Source of the DNA: JANQRZ01 sp965214485
Lineage (GTDB): Bacteria > Bacteroidota > Rhodothermia > Rhodothermales > JANQRZ01
DNA length: 64,000 nt
Direction of reading: 5' to 3'
NCBI GenBank assembly: GCA_965214485.1
Contig: CBDCBW010000009.1
Span: forward strand, 1 to 64,000
Part shown: piece by piece, positions 42,745-50,306 of the stretch
Numbering within the stretch: the first letter of the stretch is position 1
How the letters are laid out: each line of letters opens with the position of its first letter
Notes under the pieces: generated by a model
Database searches by the model: none
Told to the model about the DNA's origin: nothing
The model's input: only the letters and a program-made list of their open reading frames with translations
Made by a program: the position numbers and the translations under genes

Positions 42745-43302
42745 CTAGGCGGCGAGAAACGCGCGCACGAGGGCAACGGTTTCCGCGACCGCGGTGTCGA
42801 GATCGTCGTTGACGACGACGGCGTCGAACGCGTCGGCGTAGCCGATTTCGAGCTTCGCCCGTTCGAGCCGGGCGGCGATCTCGGTGTCGTCCTCGGTCGC
42901 CCGGTTCTGGAGCCGCTCGGCGAGGACGGCGAGCGACGGGGGCTCGATGAAGACGGTGAGGGCCCGGTCGCCGTAGAGGCGCCTGACGTTGAGCGCGCCC
43001 TTGACGTCGATGTCGAGGAGCGCCGCGCCGTCGGAGGCCAGGCGTTCGAGCTCGTCGCGGAGCGTGCCGTAGAGCGTGCCGCTGTAGACCTCCTCGTACT
43101 CGACGAACGCCCCGCGCCGGATGCGCGCCCGGAAGTCCTCGTCGGAGAGAAAGAAGTAGTCGATCCCGTCGCGCTCGCCCTCGCGCGGCGCGCGCGTCGT
43201 CGCCGAGACCGAGAACCGGAGGCCCGGCACGGTCTCCATCAGCCGCCGGGCGATGGTGGTCTTGCCGGCAGCGCTCGGCGCGGTGAGGACGATGATCTTC
43301 AT
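42745..43302 (-). CDS. gmk: Guanylate kinase
   Basis: The P-loop APSAAGKTTIARRL, the GMP-binding motifs FSVSATTRAPREGERDGIDYFFL and EYEEVYSGTLYGT, and LDIDVKGALNVRR are complete. It phosphorylates GMP to GDP. The start is set at 43302 (MKIIVL); an in-frame ATG 9 bp upstream would add MHS. Length 185 residues is typical. Confidence 0.96.
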   Translation of the reverse strand: MKIIVLTAPSAAGKTTIARRLMETVPGLRFSVSATTRAPREGERDGIDYFFLSDEDFRARIRRGAFVEYEEVYSGTLYGTLRDELERLASDGAALLDIDVKGALNVRRLYGDRALTVFIEPPSLAVLAERLQNRATEDDTEIAARLERAKLEIGYADAFDAVVVNDDLDTAVAETVALVRAFLAA

Positions 43303-43309
43303 GGAATGC

Positions 43310-43376
43310 ACAGGGTGAAGGGCGGCGCGTGGAAGGGGGAGGGCCGTCTCTCGCTCTTCCCACCTCTCCCTTTCTC
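43310..43376. repeat. Purine/pyrimidine hairpin between yicC and gmk
   Basis: A purine-rich stretch (GTGGAAGGGGGAGGG) is followed by a pyrimidine-rich one (CTCTTCCCACCTCTCCC), giving an imperfect hairpin of the same style as those at 47012, 56550 and 58975. Confidence 0.5.
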
Positions 43377-44250
43377 AGACCACGTTTTGGACCTGCTCGC
43401 GGATTTTCTCCAGCTCCTCCTTCATCGTCACGGCGCGGTGGGCGATGCCGGGGTCGCCGGCCTTCGAGGCGATCGTGTTGATCTCCCGGTTGAACTCCTG
43501 CGCGAGGAAGTTGAGGCGGCGGCCGACCGGCGCGTCGCTCGCAAGCGCGTCGCGGAAGAGCGCGAGGTGCGAGCGGAGGCGGACGCACTCCTCGTTCACG
43601 TCGAGCCGGTCGGCGAGGAGCGCGATTTCGAGCTCGAGCCGGTCGCGGTCCACGCGCTCGTCGCCGAGGAGGTCGGCCACGCGCTCGTGCATCGCGGTGC
43701 GGGCCGCCTCGACGCGCGCCGGAGCCTCGGCCTCGACCGCGCCGAGCTCGGCTTCGATGGCACCGAGCCGGGCGCGGAGGTCGGCGGCGAGGGCCTCGCC
43801 CTCCTGCCGCCGCATCGCGGTGAGGGCACCGAGCGCGTCGGCGAGCGCGGCCTGCGCCGCCTCCCACACGCCTTCGGTGGCGTCCTCCGCCTCGGCGGCG
43901 ACGAGCACGTCGGGGAACCGGAGGACGTGCTCCAGGCTCACCGGCTCGGCCACACCCGCTGCCTCGCGGACCTCTTCGAGCAGGCGGCGGTACGCCGCCG
44001 CCGCGTTGGCGTCTACCCGGAGCGGGGCCGCCTCCGCCGCGCGCTGCACCTGCACGCTCACCCCGACCTTCCCCCGGTCGAGCGCGTCCTTGACCCGGCT
44101 CTGCACGTCGGTCTCGTGCGCGGCGAGGCTGCGCGGGGCGCGCACCGTGACCTCGGCGTAGCGCCCGTTGAGCGAGCGGACCTCGACGGTCACGTCGGCC
44201 CCCTCGGCGCTCGCCGTGCCGCGCCCGAAGCCGGTCATGGAGTGGATCAT
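43375..44250 (-). CDS. yicC: YicC-family endoribonuclease
   Basis: MIHSMTGFGRGTA is the family N-terminus, and NFLAQEFNREINTIASKAGD with KEELEKIREQVQNV is the conserved C-terminal domain. YicC proteins are RNases involved in stationary-phase RNA turnover. It lies directly upstream of gmk, the usual linkage. Start at 44250 is preferred over the internal ATG at 44238 because most members begin MI-SMTGFG. Confidence 0.94.
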   Translation of the reverse strand: MIHSMTGFGRGTASAEGADVTVEVRSLNGRYAEVTVRAPRSLAAHETDVQSRVKDALDRGKVGVSVQVQRAAEAAPLRVDANAAAAYRRLLEEVREAAGVAEPVSLEHVLRFPDVLVAAEAEDATEGVWEAAQAALADALGALTAMRRQEGEALAADLRARLGAIEAELGAVEAEAPARVEAARTAMHERVADLLGDERVDRDRLELEIALLADRLDVNEECVRLRSHLALFRDALASDAPVGRRLNFLAQEFNREINTIASKAGDPGIAHRAVTMKEELEKIREQVQNVV

Positions 44251-44387
44251 TCGGAGCGACGAATCGTGAGTGGCGAGCGACGAACGGGGCTGGGGCAGAG
44301 GTCGCTGCTGAAACCAACTGCTGAAACCAAAAGGGGAGCCGGGCCGCCGCGGCAGTCCGGCTCGGGGTGGCGGCAGGGCCGCCGGTG

Positions 44388-44475
44388 CGGAGAGAGAGGG
44401 ATTCGAACCCTCGGTACCGGAAACCGGCACACGCGCTTTCCAGGCGCGCCCCTTCAGCCACTCGGGCACCTCTCC
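44388..44475 (-). tRNA. tRNA-Ser (GGA anticodon)
   Basis: The minus strand gives an 88-nt tRNA: acceptor GGAGAGG pairing with TCTCTCC, D arm GCCCGAGTGGCTGAAGG, anticodon loop CTGGAAA with anticodon GGA, a long variable arm (class II) and the T arm GGTTCGAATCCC. The 3' CCA is not encoded (the next bases are GCAC). It lies downstream of frr on the same strand. Confidence 0.93.
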
Positions 44476-44476
44476 T

Positions 44477-44551
44477 TACGAGCTACGAGCTACGAGCTAC
44501 GAGCTACGAGCTACGAGCTACGAGCTACGAGCTACGAGCTACGAGCTACGA
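44477..44551. repeat. Ten-copy TACGAGC tandem array
   Basis: The heptamer TACGAGC repeats without change for about 75 bp, immediately upstream of the tRNA-Ser 5' end and downstream of frr. No spacers exist, so it is not CRISPR. Copy number is likely variable between strains. Confidence 0.95.
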
Positions 44552-44627
44552 ATATCGGGCCTGGCGACGCTGCATGCTAGTCTGCGCGGTGGTCGTTCGT
44601 CATTCGTCACCCGTAATTCGTCGTTCG

Positions 44628-45197
44628 TCACACGGCCATGATGTCGGTCTCTTTCTTCTCGAGCATCTCGTCCACCTTGCCGACGTACTCGTCGGTCAGG
44701 CTCTGGAGCTTGGCCTCGCTCTCGTAGCGCATGTCCTCGGAGAGGCTCTCGGCGTCGGCGGCCTTTTTGATCTCGTCTTTGGCCGAGCGGCGGGCGTTGC
44801 GGACCGAGATTTTCGCCTCCTCCCCCTCGTTCCGGGCGAGCTTGGCGAGCTCCTTCCGGCGCTCCTCGGTCAGCGGCGGGATGGCGATGCGGACGAGGGT
44901 GCCGTCGTTGGTCGGGTTGAGGCCGAGGTTGGCAGCCGTGATGGCGCGCTCGATCGGCGCGAGCATGCCCTTGTCCCACGGCTGGATCACGATCAGGTCC
45001 GACTGCGGCGCGCTCACGCTGGCGACCTGGTTGAGCGGCATCTGCTGGCCGTAGGCGTCGACGCGGACCTCGTCCACCATGCTCGTCGAGGCGCGCCCGG
45101 CGCGGATGTGGTTGAACTCGTGGGCGAGGTGTTCGAGCGCCTTGTGCATGTGCTGGCGCGTCTCGTCGAGGATGGTCTTCAGGGTGTCGTCGATCAT
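44628..45197 (-). CDS. frr: Ribosome recycling factor
   Basis: MIDDTLKTILDETRQHMHKALEHLAHEFNHIRAGRAST, VDAYGQQMPLNQVASVSAP and IAIPPLTEERRKELAKLAR are the family blocks; the C-terminal helix (KKAADAESLSEDMRY, TDEYVGKVDEMLEKKETDI) is complete. It splits post-termination ribosomes with EF-G. Its ATG overlaps the pyrH stop by 4 bp. Confidence 0.97.
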   Translation of the reverse strand: MIDDTLKTILDETRQHMHKALEHLAHEFNHIRAGRASTSMVDEVRVDAYGQQMPLNQVASVSAPQSDLIVIQPWDKGMLAPIERAITAANLGLNPTNDGTLVRIAIPPLTEERRKELAKLARNEGEEAKISVRNARRSAKDEIKKAADAESLSEDMRYESEAKLQSLTDEYVGKVDEMLEKKETDIMAV

Positions 45198-45991
45198 GAC
45201 GCAGGGGTAGCGAGTGGGTTCGAGGGGGTGGGCGGTTCGGCGAAGGTGCTCGCGTCGTCGTTCCACTGGATGAGCGTGCCCTCGCCCGCGCCGCGGAGGA
45301 CGCGGATCAGGGTGCCGGGCTCGTCCATGTTGAAGACGACGATGGGGAGGCCGGACTCCTGGCAGAGCGTGATCGCGGTCAGGTCCATCACGCGGAGGTT
45401 GCGGCGGAGGACCTCGTGCCCGCTGATCGTGGCGAAGCGCTGGGCGTCGGGGTCGGTCTCGGGGTCGGCGGTGAAGACGCCGGGGACGCGCGTGCCCTTG
45501 AGGATGACCTCGGCATCGACCTCGGCGGCGCGGAGGCTGGCGGCGGTGTCGGTCGTGAAGTACGGGTTGCCGGTGCCCGCGCCGAAGATCACGACGCGCC
45601 CCTTCTCGAGGTGGCGGATCGCGCGGCGGCGGATGAACGGCTCGGCGATCTCGTCCATCTCGATGGCCGACATGAGCCGGGTGAAGACGCCCTTCTTTTC
45701 GAGCGCGTCCTGGAGCGCCATCGCGTTGATCATCGTCGCGAGCATCCCCATGTAGTCGGCGTGGGCGCGGCTCGACATGTCGGCCCCCTCGGGCGAGACG
45801 CCCCGGAAGATGTTGCCGCCGCCGACGACGAGGGCGAGCTCGGCCCCGGCCGCGCGGGCCTCCTTGAGCTCCTCGGCGTAGCGGTCGAGCACGCGGTGGT
45901 CGATCCCGAAGGGCTTGTCGCCGAGGAGCGACTCGCCGCTGAGCTTGATGAGGACGCGGCGGTAGCGGAGGGGCTGCGGGGAGTCGGCCAT
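45194..45991 (-). CDS. pyrH: UMP kinase
   Basis: The amino-acid-kinase fold shows VLIKLSGESLLG, VVGGGNIFRG, the UMP site around DYMGMLATMINAMALQDAL, VIFGAGTGNPYFTTDTAA and KGTRVPGVFTADP. It makes UDP for RNA and envelope precursors. The C-terminus is about 25 residues longer than usual (NDDASTFAEPPTPSNPLATPAS). Canonical tsf-pyrH-frr order. Confidence 0.96.
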   Translation of the reverse strand: MADSPQPLRYRRVLIKLSGESLLGDKPFGIDHRVLDRYAEELKEARAAGAELALVVGGGNIFRGVSPEGADMSSRAHADYMGMLATMINAMALQDALEKKGVFTRLMSAIEMDEIAEPFIRRRAIRHLEKGRVVIFGAGTGNPYFTTDTAASLRAAEVDAEVILKGTRVPGVFTADPETDPDAQRFATISGHEVLRRNLRVMDLTAITLCQESGLPIVVFNMDEPGTLIRVLRGAGEGTLIQWNDDASTFAEPPTPSNPLATPAS

Positions 45992-46071
45992 GACAGAGGT
46001 GCGGGAGAGAGAGCGCCGGAAACTACGGCGCGCCGGCGTCGCGTGCAACGCGGGCTGGCGGGCGGATACGC

Positions 46072-46100
46072 GTAGGGGCGGGTTTGAAACCCGCCCCTAC
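46072..46100. repeat. Perfect 29-bp REP-like palindrome
   Basis: GTAGGGGCGGGTTT and its exact complement surround a single G. It sits between tsf and pyrH, 27 bp past the tsf stop. Its GTAGGGGCG opening matches the palindrome in the RAYT gene. Confidence 0.85.
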
Positions 46101-46127
46101 CGAATCGCGCAGGATACCTGCGGTTCG

Positions 46128-46982
46128 TCAGCCGCCGAGGCCGTAGCGGACGTAGCGCACCACGTCGGTGCCGCCCTTCGCCAGCATTTCCTTGACCGTC
46201 ATCGAGGAGTCCTTGACGAAGGGCTGGTCGACGAGGACGTTGTCCTTGTAGAACCGCTCGAGCTTGCCGGTGGCGATCTTGTCGAGGATGTGGTCCGGCT
46301 TGCCCTCGTTGCGCGCGGTCTCGCGCCCGATCTCGAGCTCCTTCTGCTTGACCTCGTCCGGCACCTCGTCGCGGTTGGCGGCGACCGGGTTCATCGCGGC
46401 GACCTGCATCGCCACGTCGCGCCCGGCCTCGGCGACGCCGTTGGAGCGTGCGCTCCCGCCCTCGCCCTGCATCTCGACGAGCACGCCGAGCTTGGCACCG
46501 GGGTGGATGTAGGAGACGATCTGGTTGCCGGAAGCCGCCTCGACGATCTCGAACCGGCGCACGTCGATCTTCTCGCCGATCTTGCCGGTCATGTCGGTGA
46601 CGGCCTCGCCGAGCGTGCGCCCGCCCTCGAAGCCGAGCGCCTTCAGCGCGTCGAGGCCGGCGGGCCGCTCGCGGAGAATGAGGGCGGTGATGCGCTCGGC
46701 GAAGCCGACGAAGTCGTCGTTCCGGGCGACGAAGTCGGTCTCGGAGTTGACCTCGGCGATGACGCCGACGCGGTGGTCGTCGGTCGTAGCCGTCGTGATG
46801 ACGCCCTCGGAGGCTTCGCGGTCGGCGCGCTTGTCGGCGACCTTCTGGCCCTTCTTGCGGAGCAGCTCGATGGCCGTGTCGAAGTCGCCGTTCGCCTCGG
46901 CGAGGGCCTTCTTGCAGTCCATCATGCCGACGCCGGTGGTGTCGCGGAGGCGCTTGACGTCTTGGGCGGAAATCGTGCTCAT
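46128..46982 (-). CDS. tsf: Elongation factor Ts
   Basis: MSTISAQDVKRLRDTTGVGMMDCKKALAEANGDFDTAIELLRKKG is the N-terminal UBA-like domain. The core has EVNSETDFVARNDDF with the TDFVA motif, and the later dimer region ends QPFVKDSSMTVKEML. It recycles EF-Tu. It follows rpsB as in most genomes. Confidence 0.97.
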   Translation of the reverse strand: MSTISAQDVKRLRDTTGVGMMDCKKALAEANGDFDTAIELLRKKGQKVADKRADREASEGVITTATTDDHRVGVIAEVNSETDFVARNDDFVGFAERITALILRERPAGLDALKALGFEGGRTLGEAVTDMTGKIGEKIDVRRFEIVEAASGNQIVSYIHPGAKLGVLVEMQGEGGSARSNGVAEAGRDVAMQVAAMNPVAANRDEVPDEVKQKELEIGRETARNEGKPDHILDKIATGKLERFYKDNVLVDQPFVKDSSMTVKEMLAKGGTDVVRYVRYGLGG

Positions 46983-47011
46983 CGGTTCGGGTAGGGTCTG
47001 GGTGGTTCTGA

Positions 47012-47108
47012 TGAAACGGAGGAGAGAAGAGGAAAAAGAGCGAGGAGATAGAAAAGAGAGAGGGGTCGGTACCGGATGGCTCTCTCCTCCCTCTCTTCTT
47101 TCTTTTCT
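47012..47108. repeat. Purine/pyrimidine hairpin between rpsB and tsf
   Basis: On the plus strand a GA-rich run (AGAGGAAAAAGAGCGAGGAG) is followed across GGTCGGTACCGGA by a CT-rich run (CTCTCTCCTCCCTCTC), forming a long imperfect stem. Possibly a processing or attenuation element within the operon. Confidence 0.55.
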
Positions 47109-47936
47109 CTAGCCCTCGGTCTCGGAGGCGGCTTCGGCGTCGGCGAGGGTGACGACCTCCTCGGCCTCCTTCGCCTCGGCGGCGGCCTTGGCGGCGTCGG
47201 CGTCCTGCTGGCGCTTCTCCTGCTCGGCCTTCTGGGCCTCGCGCTCGATCTCGCCGGCGCGCGTGCCTTCGGCGACGGCGTCGGCGATGGCGTGGGTGAC
47301 GACCTGGATGGACTTCATCGCGTCGTCGTTGGCCGGGATGCCGTAGTCGACGAGGTCGGGGTCGCAGTTGGTGTCGAGGAGCGCGAAGACGGGGATGTCG
47401 AGCTTGCGGGCTTCCTGGACGGCGATGTGCTCGCGGTTGGTGTCGACGACGAAGAGCGCGTTCGGGAGGCGGCTCATGTCGGCGATGCCGCCGAGGGTTT
47501 TCTCGAGCTTCTCGCGCTCGCGCGTCCGCATCAGGCGCTCCTTCTTCTTGAGCTGCGAGGCGGTGCCGTCCTGCTCCTCCTGCACGAGCTGCTCCATCCG
47601 GCGGATCGAGCGGCGGATCGTCTGGAAGTTGGTCAGCATCCCGCCGAGCCAGCGCTCGGTGACGTAGGGCATCCCGGCGCGCTCGGCCTCGGTGCGGACG
47701 ATCTCCTGCGCCTGCTTCTTGGTCCCGACGAAGAGCACCTTGCGCCCGCGCCCGGCGAGCCGCCCCACCGCGTCGGCGGCCTCCTCGAGCATCGCCTGGC
47801 TCTGCTTGAGGTCGATGATGTGGATGCCGTTGCGCTCCATGAAGATGTACGGGGCCATCTTCGGATTCCAGCGGCTGGTGAGGTGCCCAAAGTGGGAGCC
47901 TGCGCGGAGCAGGTCTTCGACGGATACGCGTGCCAT
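47109..47936 (-). CDS. rpsB: Small ribosomal subunit protein uS2
   Basis: Start MARVSVEDLLRAGSHFGHLTSRWNPKMAPYIF is chosen over an upstream in-frame ATG. Conserved blocks are VLFVGTKKQAQEIV, ERWLGGMLTNFQTI, LPNALFVVDTNREHIAVQEA and VFALLDTNCDPDLVDYGIPANDDA. The C-terminal 50 residues are an Ala/Glu-rich helical tail, longer than in E. coli. Confidence 0.97.
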   Translation of the reverse strand: MARVSVEDLLRAGSHFGHLTSRWNPKMAPYIFMERNGIHIIDLKQSQAMLEEAADAVGRLAGRGRKVLFVGTKKQAQEIVRTEAERAGMPYVTERWLGGMLTNFQTIRRSIRRMEQLVQEEQDGTASQLKKKERLMRTREREKLEKTLGGIADMSRLPNALFVVDTNREHIAVQEARKLDIPVFALLDTNCDPDLVDYGIPANDDAMKSIQVVTHAIADAVAEGTRAGEIEREAQKAEQEKRQQDADAAKAAAEAKEAEEVVTLADAEAASETEG

Positions 47937-48123
47937 GGGGTTGGTTTCGGTTGAGTCCACCACCGCCGTCGTGTGCGGGCGGCGATCCCGAGGAGCGTGC
48001 GCTCCGGCCGGGACACCCGCCGCCGCATCGGGCGATGTGTGAGGTAACGACGAGCTGCGAGCGACGAACGACGATGGGGAAGCCGCCCGTTCGTCGTTCG
48101 TCGTTCGTACCTCGTCGCTGAGA

Positions 48124-48516
48124 TTAGCGCTTCGAGAACTGGAAGCGTTTGCGGGCCTTCGGCTGGCCGTACTTCTTGCGCTCGACCATGCGCGGGTCGC
48201 GCGTCATGAGGCCGGCGTCGCGGAGCGGCTTGCGCAGCTCGTCGTTGTACTCGACGAGCGCGCGGGCGATGCCGAGCTGCGTAGCCTCGGCCTGGCCGGT
48301 CAAGCCCCCGCCTTTGGCGTTGACGACGACGTCGAACTGGCCCGCCGTGTCGGTCACGGTGAACGGCGCGCGGAGGGCGCGCTGCCGGGCCTCGGTCGGG
48401 AGGTAGTCCTCGAGCGGCTTCTTGTTGATCGTGATGCTGCCGCTGCCGGGGCGGAGGTAGACCCGCGCGACGGCGGTCTTGCGGCGGCCGATGGCCTGGT
48501 ACTGGGTTACTGCCAT
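48124..48516 (-). CDS. rpsI: Small ribosomal subunit protein uS9
   Basis: MAVTQYQAIGRRKTAVARVYLRPGSG starts the family; VNAKGGGLTGQAEATQLGIARAL and the basic tail MVERKKYGQPKARKRFQFSKR are complete. Partner of rplM upstream. Downstream, TCGTCGTTCGTCGTTCGT-type low-complexity DNA separates it from rpsB. Confidence 0.97.
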   Translation of the reverse strand: MAVTQYQAIGRRKTAVARVYLRPGSGSITINKKPLEDYLPTEARQRALRAPFTVTDTAGQFDVVVNAKGGGLTGQAEATQLGIARALVEYNDELRKPLRDAGLMTRDPRMVERKKYGQPKARKRFQFSKR

Positions 48517-48584
48517 AGGGGTTGGGGGTTAGGAGTTTGAAGTTCGGGGTTGTGACCTCAAACCCACGACCTCAAACCTCGAAC

Positions 48585-49028
48585 TTACAGATCGAGCGGC
48601 TGGGGCTCCTGGGCCTCGTGCGGGTGCTCCGGGCCGGCGTAGACCTTGAGCTTCTTCGCCATGGCCCGGCCGAGCGGGTTCTTCGGGAGCATCCCCTTGA
48701 CGGCGTTTTCGACGATGAAGGTCGGCTTCTTGGCGCGCATCGTCTTCGGGGTCGCGGTCTTGACGCCGCCGGGGTAGCCGCTGTGGCTGAAGTACTCTTT
48801 GGCCGTCTCCTTCTGCCCGGTGAACCGGACCTTCTCGGCGTTGACCACCACGACGAAGTCGCCGGTGTCGACGTGCGGCGTGTAGGAGGGCTTGTGCTTG
48901 CCGCGCAGGATCGACGCGACGCGCGCCGCGAGCCGCCCGACGACCTGGTTCTCGGCGTCGACGACGTGCCAGCGCCGCTCGACGTCGGCGGGGCGGGCGC
49001 TCAGGGTCTTGAAGCTGTTGTGGTCCAT
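48585..49028 (-). CDS. rplM: Large ribosomal subunit protein uL13
   Basis: The start MDHNSFKTLSARPADVERRWHVVDAENQVVGRLA gives the normal 147 residues; HVDTGDFVVVVNAEKVRFTGQK and AVKGMLPKNPLGRAM are diagnostic. First gene of the rplM-rpsI-rpsB-tsf-pyrH-frr set on the minus strand. Confidence 0.97.
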   Translation of the reverse strand: MDHNSFKTLSARPADVERRWHVVDAENQVVGRLAARVASILRGKHKPSYTPHVDTGDFVVVVNAEKVRFTGQKETAKEYFSHSGYPGGVKTATPKTMRAKKPTFIVENAVKGMLPKNPLGRAMAKKLKVYAGPEHPHEAQEPQPLDL

Positions 49029-49303
49029 ACCTGGGAAAAAGCAGAAACGTGAGACCGCGCCGAGGACGCGCGGCGGGGCGCGCCGACGGCACGGTGGGAG
49101 CAGGGGAAAGTAGGGTGCCGCGCGGCGCGAGAAAAGCCAATTTAGAAAGAAGCCGCGATGCGTGGCCGCGATGCGTGGTACGGGCACGGTCCCTCGTCCC
49201 TGCGCAGGGCTCCTCGCCCCCGCGCAAGATAGCGCCCTCACGCGCCCCGTCCCTCACGAGCCACGTCCCTCACGCGCCCCGTACACGCATCCCCCGCTTC
49301 GCT

Positions 49304-49311
49304 TATCTTTG
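49304..49311 (+). promoter_or_regulatory. Candidate -7 promoter element (TATCTTTG)
   Basis: Exact match to the Bacteroidota TAnnTTTG consensus on the plus strand, 240 bp before the sigma-factor start. No TTG at the ideal -33 spacing was seen. Confidence 0.4.
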
Positions 49312-49373
49312 CGGCGACACGCTGCCGGACCGCTCGGGCTCCACTTTAATTCTTCCTCTGATCTCCGGCAGCT

Positions 49374-49393
49374 TTTCAGTACCTAACCCGAGT
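49374..49393 (+). promoter_or_regulatory. Repeated 20-bp box, copy 1
   Basis: TTTTCAGTACCTAACCCGAG matches 17 of 20 bases with TTTCCAGTACCTGACCCAAG at 50276-50295. Copy 1 precedes the sigma gene and copy 2 the membrane-protein gene, which suggests a shared promoter or operator, perhaps recognised by this sigma factor itself. Confidence 0.45.
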
Positions 49394-49550
49394 TGCGTGG
49401 GATGCCCCCGCCTCCCTCCCCTGTCGCTCCGAACGAACGTGGGGAGTCTTCTCCGCCGCGGAATACTCCAACGAGGGAGCCCTCCCACTTCGCCCGACGT
49501 GACGGGGCGAGACGGCACACCTTGGGCTACCTATACCCCCGGCCTCGCCT

Positions 49551-50189
49551 ATGACGCTCAGGGCCACGATGCGCGCGCTCGACGAGGTGGCGGCGCACCT
49601 TCCGTTCCACGTCGATGAGCTAGACCGGGCCAACGAGGCTTTCCTCCGGTGGCGGGCGTCGGGCAGCCCGCGCGACCTCGAGCTGGTGGAGCTATGGACG
49701 TACTGCTACACCCGGCGCTACTTCATCGCCAAGTTCCTCCGCGACAGCGCCTACGGCGCGACCGACCTCGACCAGCTCGTCGGGCGGGCGTTCACGAAGG
49801 CGCGCCAGAACTTCGAGCAGGTGCGGCAGCCGGACCGCTTCGCAAGCTGGGTGAGCGTCATCTGCCGCAACGTCTTCGTCAACTTCGTGCGGCGCTACCG
49901 CGAGCACACGCCGCTCGACGAAGCCCGCACCCCGGCCCCGCCGCGCCCCGAGACGTTCGAGCACGACCGGCTGGCGGCGCGGCAGGCCGCCGAGCGGGCC
50001 GTGGACCGGCTGCCGCCCTCGCTGCGAGACATCGCCCGGATGAGGTTCCTTGAGGACCGGTCCTACGAGGAGATCGGCGAGGCCACGGGACGCCCGCTGG
50101 CCTCGCTTCGCGCTTTCGCCCACAAAGCCGTCGTCCGCTTGCGGGAGGACCCGGAGCTCGTCGCTCTGCTTCAAGAAATCCACATGTGA
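49551..50189 (+). CDS. ECF-type RNA polymerase sigma factor (212 aa)
   Basis: Region 2 spans about residues 45-110 (LVGRAFTKARQNFEQVRQPDRFASWVSVICRNVFVNFVRRY) and region 4 about 150-205 (VDRLPPSLRDIARMRFLEDRSYEEIGEATGRPLASLRAFAHKAVVRLRED). The N-terminus is longer than in minimal ECF factors. The next gene encodes a membrane protein that may be its anti-sigma factor. The start is uncertain; an ATG at 49569 is also in frame. Confidence 0.88.
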   Translation: MTLRATMRALDEVAAHLPFHVDELDRANEAFLRWRASGSPRDLELVELWTYCYTRRYFIAKFLRDSAYGATDLDQLVGRAFTKARQNFEQVRQPDRFASWVSVICRNVFVNFVRRYREHTPLDEARTPAPPRPETFEHDRLAARQAAERAVDRLPPSLRDIARMRFLEDRSYEEIGEATGRPLASLRAFAHKAVVRLREDPELVALLQEIHM

Positions 50190-50275
50190 GTAAGAGGTTA
50201 TACGGGGCCACGCCTCGTTGTCTATTGGACCGACACCCATCCTGCACCTTGCTTTGCGATCCCGCCAGGGTCTCA

Positions 50276-50295
50276 CTTTCCAGTACCTGACCCAA
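50276..50295 (+). promoter_or_regulatory. Repeated 20-bp box, copy 2
   Basis: TTTCCAGTACCTGACCCAAG, 12 bp before the start of the downstream gene; see the copy at 49374-49393. Confidence 0.45.
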
Positions 50296-50306
50296 GCTCC
50301 TAGCCC

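Larger units (their letters stand above)
49029..49550. other. Intergenic region between rplM and the sigma-factor gene
   Basis: No gene is supported. It holds divergent promoters, a 13-bp tandem duplication (GCCGCGATGCGTG at 49152-49177), repeated CTCACGCGCCCCGT words near 49240-49280, the TATCTTTG box at 49304, and a sequence TTTTCAGTACCTAACCCGAG (49374-49393) that is nearly repeated in front of the next gene. Confidence 0.5.

Noticed and set aside
44477..44551. Repeat array that might be taken for CRISPR
   Set aside because: The heptamers are directly abutting with no spacers and no cas genes are present.
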